Shown here: one piece after another, positions 6,668-13,183 of the stretch
How the letters are laid out: the number at the start of each line of letters is the position of its first letter
How positions within the stretch are numbered: position 1 is the stretch's first letter
Assembly (NCBI GenBank): GCA_949297205.1
Contig: CASFSH010000181.1
Coordinates: forward strand, 1 to 14,352
DNA length: 14,352 nucleotides
Direction: 5' to 3'
Source of the DNA: an uncultured Bacillota bacterium
Lineage (GTDB): Bacteria; Bacillota; Clostridia; UBA1381
Notes under the pieces: generated by a model
The model's database searches: none
What the model was told of the DNA's origin: nothing
What the model saw: the letters and a program-made list of their open reading frames with translations, nothing else
Made by a program: the position numbers and the translations under genes

Positions 6668-7636
6668 TCAGATATTATTTACAAAGGCTGTTAAAAGTTC
6701 AATACAGCTGTTTAAGTCTTTTTTTGAAACCATTTCGGATGGTGAATGGATATATCGGGTGGGGATTGAAATACCTCCCGTTTTTACTCCGGTGCCTGAA
6801 AGGGATATTGCCCCTGCGTCGGTACCTCCGTCATTCATTATTTCAAGCTGATAAGAAATATTGTTTTTCTTTGCCGTTTCAATAAGCACACTTCTTATAT
6901 ATGAATCACATAAAATTGATCTGTCCATAACTTTAATTGCTGCGCCATTACCGAGTTTTACCTCCATCTTTATACCCTCCGGAGTATCTCCCGTATCGGT
7001 CACATCAATTGCAAGAGCATAATCGGGCGCGATGGAATAGGCGGCAGTCTTAGCACCTCTTAAGCCTACTTCCTCCTGTGATGTAAACACAAAGTACAAA
7101 TCGTTTTCGGTATTTATTCTTTTCATTGCCTCAAGCATAACATAGCAGCCGGCACGATTATCAAGGGCTTTTGATATTACCGTATCGCCGCTGTCGATAA
7201 ACTCGCCGCAAAATACAGCCATATCTCCTGTTTTTACCTTTTCCGACGCTTCTTCACGATTTTTTGCACCTATATCTATATACATTTTTGCAATTTTTCT
7301 GTCCTTGTTATCCTCTTCACTTCCGATAACTCCCACAACGCCGTTTTCAAAAACAACACGTCTTGCAATAAGATCTTTATTATTTAATCCTCCTACCGGT
7401 GAAAAACGTATAAATCCGTTTTCATCCGTCACCGTTGCAATTACGCCTATCTCATCCATATGTGCCGCAACCATTACTTTTTTACCATTGCCCTTTTTAT
7501 GCACAATAAGATTTCCCAGAACATCTGTTTTTATATCCTCTGTTATATCCTTTGCATATTTAATTATTGTATCTCTGATTTTTTCTTCACGGCCCGACGG
7601 CCCGTATTCAGATGCAAGTATTTTCAAAAGTTCCAT
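6668..7636 (-). CDS. M42 family metallo-aminopeptidase (copy C)
   Basis: This is the third M42 paralogue and the first gene of the leftward block, 322 residues. The two-metal aminopeptidase site is complete: AHMDEIG (His59, Asp61), ALDNRAG (Asp159), QEEVGLRG (Glu188 catalytic, Glu189), IDVT (Asp211) and YIHSP (His297). GTDAG lies at 271-275. The start is the ATG at 7636, with GGAG 7 nt upstream and the normal M42 opening MELLKILASEYGPSG. An in-frame ATG at 7678 has no ribosome binding site and would add residues unlike the family. It is transcribed from the strong promoter at 7824-7852 with a leader of about 180 nt, divergently from the AraC regulator, which is a candidate controller. Substrate unknown. 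Confidence 0.93.
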   Translation of the reverse strand: MELLKILASEYGPSGREEKIRDTIIKYAKDITEDIKTDVLGNLIVHKKGNGKKVMVAAHMDEIGVIATVTDENGFIRFSPVGGLNNKDLIARRVVFENGVVGVIGSEEDNKDRKIAKMYIDIGAKNREEASEKVKTGDMAVFCGEFIDSGDTVISKALDNRAGCYVMLEAMKRINTENDLYFVFTSQEEVGLRGAKTAAYSIAPDYALAIDVTDTGDTPEGIKMEVKLGNGAAIKVMDRSILCDSYIRSVLIETAKKNNISYQLEIMNDGGTDAGAISLSGTGVKTGGISIPTRYIHSPSEMVSKKDLNSCIELLTAFVNNI

Positions 7637-7652
7637 ATTACCGCTCCGTTCC

Positions 7653-7669
7653 GCCGTTATTAAAACGGC
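7653..7669 (-). promoter_or_regulatory. Small hairpin just upstream of the M42 copy C RBS
   Basis: GCCGTT and AACGGC form a 6-bp stem with a 5-nt loop. It ends 5 nt before the GGAG that serves the ATG at 7636. The structure is plain in the sequence. A role in translation or mRNA stability is only possible, as the stem does not cover the ribosome binding site. Confidence 0.4.
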
Positions 7670-7823
7670 AACATACATTTAATTTTAAATAATAAGCAAA
7701 AATATTTTTATTATTCGGAATTGCGCTTTGAAAATATTGCTTATAACATCATATTCCCATACCCAAAACACAAACTCCTTTTATACTATACCCATTATTT
7801 CATAAAATTTACATATCTATATA

Positions 7824-7852
7824 ATTATACCACTTACCATGCAATAAATCAA
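7824..7852 (-). promoter_or_regulatory. Promoter of the M42-murD-esterase block
   Basis: On the minus strand TTGATT (7847-7852) lies 17 nt before TATAAT (7824-7829). A TG one base upstream of the -10 makes it an extended -10. Transcription would begin near 7817, giving a leader of about 180 nt before M42 copy C. Confidence 0.78.
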
Positions 7853-7912
7853 TCGAAAATTAACAATAAATTTGCCTGGGCTGTATTTTTATTATTACTT
7901 TTCAATATTTCC

Positions 7913-7941
7913 TTTACAAAATTTTCGGTCAATGTTATAAT
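7913..7941 (+). promoter_or_regulatory. Promoter of the AraC-family regulator
   Basis: TTTACA (7913-7918) is followed after 17 nt by TATAAT (7936-7941), with TG one base before the -10 (extended -10). Transcription would start near 7948. GAGGT (7972-7976) then lies about 9 nt before the ATG at 7986. The divergent promoter for the leftward genes is about 60 bp away, so one bound regulator could influence both. Confidence 0.8.
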
Positions 7942-7985
7942 ACAACTGAAATTGATTTAAAAATCATATGTGAGGTAACCTATCC

Positions 7986-8801
7986 ATGAATGAAGAATTT
8001 CTTATATTTATTCCCCCTGATGATGAAAACGACATTTTCTGTCTTACCCTTACAGGTATTACATATAAAAATCCCGATTATTGTGTTACAAGAAAAAAAT
8101 CAAAGCTGTTAACTCTTGAATATATTATTGCGGGTGAGGGAACAGTATTTTGCGATAAAGATAAATATCATGTGGAAAAAGGGGATATGTATATGCTTAT
8201 GCCCGGTTCGGATCATTATTATTTTTCCGATCCTCAGAATCCCATGGAAAAAATATGGATAAATGCACATGGAACACTTATAGAAAATCTTACACGTATT
8301 TACGGCATACATTCAAAAGTCAAATTTGAAAATACCAACGGATATAACCTTTTAAAAAAGGCTGTTGACATATGCTGTAATCATACTTTAACCGCCCGGG
8401 AAATGAACAGCCGAGTTTCCATAATATTCCATGAACTGGTAATTTTAATGAGCCAAAATATGAGACAAAACGACGGTATCAGCACTGAAGCCGATACTCT
8501 CAGAAATTATCTCAATATGCACATAAATGAAAACGTATCAATTAAAGAATTGTCAGAGCTTATTTTTCGCAGTGAATCGCAGACCATAAGAATTTTTAAA
8601 AAATATTTTAACGATACCCCCTATGAATACCTTATGAAAAATAAAATTAACCGTGCGAAAACTCTTTTAAAAAATACAAATATGAGGGTAAAGGATATTG
8701 CATTCAGTCTTGGTTTTTGTGATGAACACTATTTTTCAAGTATTTTTAAAAAACGTACGTCAATGACGCCGAAAGAATATAAACAGAATTTCCATGATTA
8801 A
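7986..8801 (+). CDS. AraC-family transcriptional regulator with cupin sensor domain
   Basis: This 271-residue protein is the only plus-strand gene in the window. The N-terminal part (about 40-100) matches the AraC cupin sensor, with LEYIIAGEGTVFCD (44-57), KGDMYMLMPG (65-74) and EKIWINAHG (88-96); such domains usually bind a sugar or other small ligand. The C-terminal AraC/XylS DNA-binding domain (about 168-270) has two helix-turn-helix units, near 185-206 and 234-257, and the hallmark AFSLGFCDEHYFSSIFKK (239-256) followed by TPKEY. It has its own promoter and faces the M42-murD-esterase block, so it may control those genes, itself, or distant sugar-use genes. The two nearby esterases, which act on sugar or small esters, hint at a carbohydrate signal, but the ligand cannot be told. 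Confidence 0.93.
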   Translation: MNEEFLIFIPPDDENDIFCLTLTGITYKNPDYCVTRKKSKLLTLEYIIAGEGTVFCDKDKYHVEKGDMYMLMPGSDHYYFSDPQNPMEKIWINAHGTLIENLTRIYGIHSKVKFENTNGYNLLKKAVDICCNHTLTAREMNSRVSIIFHELVILMSQNMRQNDGISTEADTLRNYLNMHINENVSIKELSELIFRSESQTIRIFKKYFNDTPYEYLMKNKINRAKTLLKNTNMRVKDIAFSLGFCDEHYFSSIFKKRTSMTPKEYKQNFHD

Positions 8802-8862
8802 CATTTACATTTTCTTATATGGGATAAAGGAAATTCGGTTAAATAAATTTACTGTAACAAAA

Positions 8863-8894
8863 GTGCGGAGAATTATCATATTAAATCTCCGCAC
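8863..8894 (-). terminator. Terminator between convergent nudF and araC
   Basis: GTGCGGAGA (8863-8871) and TCTCCGCAC (8886-8894) form a GC-rich 9-bp perfect stem around a 14-nt loop. On the minus strand it is followed by TTTTGTT, so it terminates the paaK-holA-ftsK-nudF direction about 20 nt after the Nudix stop. On the plus strand the tail is only ATTATTT, but it may also stop araC readthrough. Confidence 0.82.
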
Positions 8895-8914
8895 CATATT
8901 ATTTAAACACAATT

Positions 8915-9451
8915 TTACCCGTCAATCAGCTGTTTTGCCTTTAACACAGCGACAACAGTTTTTGCATCGCATATTCTATTTGAAAGAACCATATCATAAG
9001 CTTTGTCAAGCTTTACACTGATAACTTCCAGAAATTCACCGGAATCAAGTTTTTGCTCCTTTTTAATAAGATCGGTTGCCATATATATGTGAATTATTTC
9101 AGAACAATATGCAGGGGTGGGATAAATTTTTCCCAGATCGGTTATTGTTCCGGCAGCATACCCCGTTTCTTCCAAAAGTTCACGTTCACAGCATTTTTTA
9201 GGGTCTTCATTTTTCTCAAGCTTTCCGGCAGGAATTTCCAAAACCTCCCGTTCTACACCCTTTCTGTACTGACGAACAAGCAAGATATTCCTGTCGTCAT
9301 CAACGGCAATTATTCCGGCGCCTCCATGATGTGTCACAACCTCTCTTGATGCCTCGGAATTATCGGGAAGCTTAACCGTATCTTTTTTTACCGTAAAAAT
9401 TTTCCCTTTAAATATTTCTTCCGAACTAATTGTTTTTTCCTCAAATTTCAT
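8915..9451 (-). CDS. nudF: Nudix hydrolase, ADP-ribose pyrophosphatase
   Basis: This 178-residue cytoplasmic enzyme hydrolyses ADP-ribose, and probably related nucleoside diphosphate sugars, to AMP and ribose 5-phosphate. The Nudix box is complete: Gly76, Glu82, Arg90-Glu91, Glu94-Glu95 and Gly97 in the G-x5-E-x7-RE-x2-EE-x-G pattern, with the acidic residues binding Mg2+. Pro113 lies 16 residues after the last box glycine, the ADP-ribose pyrophosphatase mark. The N-terminal strand FKGKIFTVKKDTVKLPD and LLVRQYRKG (57-65) are also typical of this subfamily. It begins 30 nt after the ftsK stop and is probably the last gene of that transcript. The best ribosome binding site is weak or distant (AAAGGTG about 16 nt upstream). 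Confidence 0.92.
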   Translation of the reverse strand: MKFEEKTISSEEIFKGKIFTVKKDTVKLPDNSEASREVVTHHGGAGIIAVDDDRNILLVRQYRKGVEREVLEIPAGKLEKNEDPKKCCERELLEETGYAAGTITDLGKIYPTPAYCSEIIHIYMATDLIKKEQKLDSGEFLEVISVKLDKAYDMVLSNRICDAKTVVAVLKAKQLIDG

Positions 9452-9481
9452 GTTTCAACCACTTTTCACCTTTATATTGTT

Positions 9482-12007
9482 TTACTCGTAATCGCTCATA
9501 TTTATTCTGTTAAGATAAACCTCACGGGGCTTTGATCCGTTTGCACCGCTGATTAATTCCCTTGCCTCCATCTGATCGATTATTCTTCCTGCCCTTGCAT
9601 AACCAACCTTTAAACGTCTTTGTATCATTGCCGTTGAAATCTGTCCCAGTTCAACCGCAAGTTCAATTGCCTGCGGTAATAATTCATCTGCGTCATCATC
9701 GTCCTTTGACTCCTCAGAGCTTACATCTCCCGAAGATACTCTGTCAATGTGTTCCGCAAGATCCTGTGAATAATGGGTCACTTCACTGTTCTCTTTTATA
9801 AACGTAACAATGTTTTCAATTTCCGAATCGGATACAAACGCTCCCTGCACTCTCAATGCATTGCTGAGCCCGGTGGGATGATACAGCATATCTCCCTTAC
9901 CAAGCAATTTTTCCGCTCCGCCTTTATCAAGTATTGTACGGCTGTCTACCTGACTTGACACCGCAAAGGCTATACGTGACGGCACATTTGCCTTTATAAG
10001 ACCTGTAATAACATCAACCGACGGTCTTTGCGTTGCAATAATAAGATGAATACCGGCAGCACGGGCAAGCTGTGCCAGACGGCATACATAATCCTCAACT
10101 TCCTTTGCCGCAACCATCATAAGATCTGCAAGCTCGTCTATTATAATAACAATCTGCGCAAGAGTTTTTTCACCCCGTTTAGTCATTAGTTCATTATAGC
10201 TCGAAAGATTACGTGATCCCGTTTCCGCAAACAATCCGTATCTTCTCATCATTTCACCTACCGCCCAGTTAAGCGCTCCTGCCGCACGTTTCGGATCGGT
10301 TACAACAGGTATAAGCAAATGCGGTATACCGTTATATACTCCCAATTCAACCACCTTCGGGTCAACCATAATCAATTTTACCTCATCGGGGGTTGCTTTA
10401 TACAATATACTTGTAATAATGGTATTTATACAAACCGATTTACCCGAACCGGTAGAACCGGCAATTAAAACATGAGGCATTTTTGCAATGTCCCCCACAA
10501 CAACATTACCGCCTATATCTTTACCTAAAGCGACGGTCAGTTTTGACGATGCATCTCTGAATTTTGTGCTCTCAAGCAATTCTCTTACCGATACTGTATT
10601 AACCGCCGCATTGGGGACTTCGATTCCCACCGCCGCTTTTCCCGGAACAGGCGCAACAAGAACCGTAGGCACTGCCAGATTCAATGCTATATCCTCCGCA
10701 AGTCCCGTTATTTTTGACAATTTTATTCCTGTATGCGGCTGTATTTCATAACGCGTAACGGTAGGTCCCTGCGTTACCTGAATAAGCTTCGCCTCAACTC
10801 CGAAGTTCTTTAAAATTTCCATAAGCTTATTTGCCGTTTCCTGCATTTCACGGCGTTTATCCAAAGATGTTGCCTGAGGCTTTTTCAAAAGATTTATGGG
10901 AGGGAACACGTACTCTTTCTGTTCAGCCTCTATTGACTGCTCAATTTCACCCTTTATCTGATTTTTTTCTTCTTCGGATACATTTTCTGCCTTCTCTTTT
11001 TTTGCAGGCTGATTTTTATTTGTATCATCAGCCCCGTCATCATGTACTGCTTCGGTTTCGGTAGCGGGATCGGAATTTAACTCTGCTTCCACATCATTAA
11101 GAGTTCCTCCCATTGAAATATCTTCTTCAATTTCTTCTTCCGTTTCCTGTTCTTTCTTTGAGTTTTGTTTTTTATTCTTCACGTCATCATCATCAAGAGG
11201 AATATCGGGATTAAACAATATTTCATCAATACGTATCTGCAAATCTTCTTTGGATACCGGAGAAACATTTTCTTTCTTTTCGGCTTTAACTTTAGTTGTT
11301 TTTTTATTTTCGGTTTTTTCATCGTCCCCAATACTGAAATCTATGTTTTTATTTGATTTTTTCCTCTGTTCTATTCTTCCCGACGTTAATTTTTCGGCTG
11401 CTTTTCTTCCTCTTTCCTGAGATTCCTCATAATCCACTTCATTAAATTCGTTTCTCATACTGAATAAGCCCGATACAAAACTCGATACCATGCTTACCAA
11501 TGATATTTTTGTAATTACACTTAACGTTACAATAAGTGCAAAAATAAATATAATTATTGAAGCGGCTTTCCCTACCAACGCATAAAATATATTTGCAAGA
11601 ACTCCTCCCAGCAATCCTCCGCCTATCAATGACTCACCATAGGATATTAATGCGGAATAATCCAGTTTTCCGTCATTTATCAGCTGATACAATCCGCTTA
11701 CCAGTACAGATGCTGCCAAAGAAAGAACAATCTTGACGCCGAGTTTCTGTGTACTTTTTACCTTTGTTACGTATATTGCCAGTCCGATAAATATAACGGG
11801 CAGTAAATATGCACTTATTGAAAAAAGTGCCAGCAAAAAGCTTCGTAATATTCCGGACAGAACTCCTGATCCGCCTATGTACATAAACAATCCCGTAAGT
11901 ATACCTGCCAGTGCAAGTATTCCTGCAGCTACAGAATAATGAATACCGGATTTCTTTGATTTTGCTCCCGGTTTTCTCTTTGCGGGTTTTTTCCTTTTTG
12001 TGGCCAT
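9482..12007 (-). CDS. ftsK: DNA translocase FtsK/SpoIIIE
   Basis: This 841-residue membrane-anchored ATPase pumps chromosomal DNA through the division or sporulation septum. A basic N terminus is followed by about four membrane segments (near 24-43, 55-80, 92-110 and 133-166). Next comes a charged, low-complexity linker (about 190-365) rich in Lys, Glu and Asp, with the acidic cluster LDDDD at 271-275. The motor domain has Walker A GSTGSGKS (517-524), Walker B IVIIIDELAD (619-628) and ATQRPSVDVITG (658-669). The C-terminal winged-helix gamma domain (about 775-835), which reads polar KOPS/SRS sequences, includes QRRLKVGYARAGRIIDQME. The ATG at 12007 has AAAGG 13 nt upstream. Whether it acts in vegetative division or sporulation cannot be decided from sequence. 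Confidence 0.97.
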   Translation of the reverse strand: MATKRKKPAKRKPGAKSKKSGIHYSVAAGILALAGILTGLFMYIGGSGVLSGILRSFLLALFSISAYLLPVIFIGLAIYVTKVKSTQKLGVKIVLSLAASVLVSGLYQLINDGKLDYSALISYGESLIGGGLLGGVLANIFYALVGKAASIIIFIFALIVTLSVITKISLVSMVSSFVSGLFSMRNEFNEVDYEESQERGRKAAEKLTSGRIEQRKKSNKNIDFSIGDDEKTENKKTTKVKAEKKENVSPVSKEDLQIRIDEILFNPDIPLDDDDVKNKKQNSKKEQETEEEIEEDISMGGTLNDVEAELNSDPATETEAVHDDGADDTNKNQPAKKEKAENVSEEEKNQIKGEIEQSIEAEQKEYVFPPINLLKKPQATSLDKRREMQETANKLMEILKNFGVEAKLIQVTQGPTVTRYEIQPHTGIKLSKITGLAEDIALNLAVPTVLVAPVPGKAAVGIEVPNAAVNTVSVRELLESTKFRDASSKLTVALGKDIGGNVVVGDIAKMPHVLIAGSTGSGKSVCINTIITSILYKATPDEVKLIMVDPKVVELGVYNGIPHLLIPVVTDPKRAAGALNWAVGEMMRRYGLFAETGSRNLSSYNELMTKRGEKTLAQIVIIIDELADLMMVAAKEVEDYVCRLAQLARAAGIHLIIATQRPSVDVITGLIKANVPSRIAFAVSSQVDSRTILDKGGAEKLLGKGDMLYHPTGLSNALRVQGAFVSDSEIENIVTFIKENSEVTHYSQDLAEHIDRVSSGDVSSEESKDDDDADELLPQAIELAVELGQISTAMIQRRLKVGYARAGRIIDQMEARELISGANGSKPREVYLNRINMSDYE

Positions 12008-12029
12008 AACCTTTTACATACCTTTCTTA

Positions 12030-12058
12030 ATTATATAATATATTATTGTATCACAAAA
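12030..12058 (-). promoter_or_regulatory. Possible promoter(s) of ftsK
   Basis: In the 108-bp gap between holA and ftsK two -10 candidates lie on the minus strand: TATAAT (12030-12035) and TACAAT with TG one base upstream (12045-12050). The -35 partners are poor (TTTTGT or TGGAAA at 17 nt). Some independent transcription of ftsK is likely, but the exact promoter is uncertain. Confidence 0.45.
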
Positions 12059-12115
12059 CAAAGTAAATTTCCATACCTTTATTCCCAAATGTGATAAAAT
12101 TGTAATATGACAGCA

Positions 12116-13135
12116 TTATTTTTTTATCTTGCGGCAGGATTCCATTACATAATCCTCAAGGGCTTCCCAATCTCCTATCTCCCCGTTTTTTATGGAAAGA
12201 TCAATTTCTGCCACCTTTATTACACGGTCAGTTAAGAAATCCTCTCCGAATATTTTTGCACCGTTTATATATTTTTTTACAACAAAGGGTGCTGCCCCTA
12301 TTTTTGCGGCTATATCATTATAATTTTCACCGTTCTGCAGCATAAGCAGGGTTCTGAGCATTTTATCAAAGGAAGAAAACAACAAATACAGCACCTTAAA
12401 TGCCGGTTCTTTTATTGTTTTTAAATCTTTCAAAACCTCAAGGGCTCCTTCTGTATTATTTGCCATCATGCAGTCTGTAAGTTCAAAAACCCTCACCCCA
12501 ACCGCCTTGGATACCAATCTGTCAACATCCGATTTTGTTATTTCATTTTCACAGTAGCACAATAATTTATCAAGCTCATTTTTAACATATGACATTCCTT
12601 CATCACATAAGCTTACAAAATACTCCGCCACATTTTTATCCATTTTCTTTTTTTCTTTCATGGTCTCACGCAAAACCCATGTTACAATCTCGGCAGGCTG
12701 CATATGACAAAATTCCACGTCAAGCCCGTTTTTAACAACTTTTTTATATAGTGTACTGCGCTTGTCCACATTTTCTTCATCAAAAATAAGTATAACATAA
12801 TCGGGTATGTTGTCAAAGCGTTCAGACCAGTATTTTTTTTCATTCTCGTCCGGCTTATAAAATATACCGCTGTTTTTTATTATTATCACCTTATTTTCAC
12901 ACATAACCGGAAAACTTTCTATGGAATCATCTATTTCCGAAATATCACTTTCCTTTATATCTATGTTAATAAGATTAAAGTCCTCAAAACCGCCGTAATC
13001 AATCATTTCGGTCATTTGTTTTAAATATACCTTCTTTAAATAAACTTCCTCACCGTATAAAAGGTATATTCCTTTTAGTTTATTCTCTTTTATCTGTTTT
13101 TTCAATTCGGGAAGCTTGCTTGTTTGTTTAGCCAT
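12116..13135 (-). CDS. holA: DNA polymerase III subunit delta
   Basis: The product is 339 residues, the usual HolA length. Delta is the clamp-loader wrench: with delta' and tau/gamma it opens the beta clamp for loading onto primed DNA. The N-terminal AAA+-like domain begins with KGIYLLYGEEVYLKKVYL (21-38), the typical delta signature where the Walker A is degenerate. The VIIIKNSG (83-90) and YVILIFDEENVDKRSTLYK (113-131) strands follow. The middle and C-terminal helical collar region includes AVGVRVFELTDCMM (211-224) and AFKVLYLLFSSFDKMLR (245-261). The ATG at 13135 has GAGGAG about 12 nt upstream. It lies 48 nt after the paaK-like gene and upstream of ftsK on the same strand. Confidence 0.96.
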   Translation of the reverse strand: MAKQTSKLPELKKQIKENKLKGIYLLYGEEVYLKKVYLKQMTEMIDYGGFEDFNLINIDIKESDISEIDDSIESFPVMCENKVIIIKNSGIFYKPDENEKKYWSERFDNIPDYVILIFDEENVDKRSTLYKKVVKNGLDVEFCHMQPAEIVTWVLRETMKEKKKMDKNVAEYFVSLCDEGMSYVKNELDKLLCYCENEITKSDVDRLVSKAVGVRVFELTDCMMANNTEGALEVLKDLKTIKEPAFKVLYLLFSSFDKMLRTLLMLQNGENYNDIAAKIGAAPFVVKKYINGAKIFGEDFLTDRVIKVAEIDLSIKNGEIGDWEALEDYVMESCRKIKK

Positions 13136-13183
13136 TTAACCGCCATTCTCCTCTCGGTTATCCTTATTCAACACATTTTGACA

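Larger units (their letters stand above)
7637..7985. other. Divergent regulatory region between M42 copy C and araC
   Basis: This 349-bp gap holds back-to-back promoters for the leftward M42-murD block and the rightward AraC gene. It also holds a long leader for copy C. In that leader (minus strand) are an orphan AAAAGGAG (7775-7782), an AT-rich inverted repeat (AATAATAA/TTATTATT, about 7687-7714) and a 6-bp hairpin next to the copy C ribosome binding site. I see no credible protein gene; the only small frame downstream of the orphan site starts with GTG just 3 nt from it. Confidence 0.6.

Noticed and set aside
7685..7771. A 28-codon GTG-started minus-strand frame behind AAAAGGAG
   Set aside because: The spacing to the ribosome binding site is only 3 nt, GTG is a weak start, and the peptide resembles translated AT-rich DNA. 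It is reported only as part of the leader observation.
9562..11939. Plus-strand open frames opposite ftsK
   Set aside because: They are antisense shadows of a well-supported gene with composition typical of non-coding frames.
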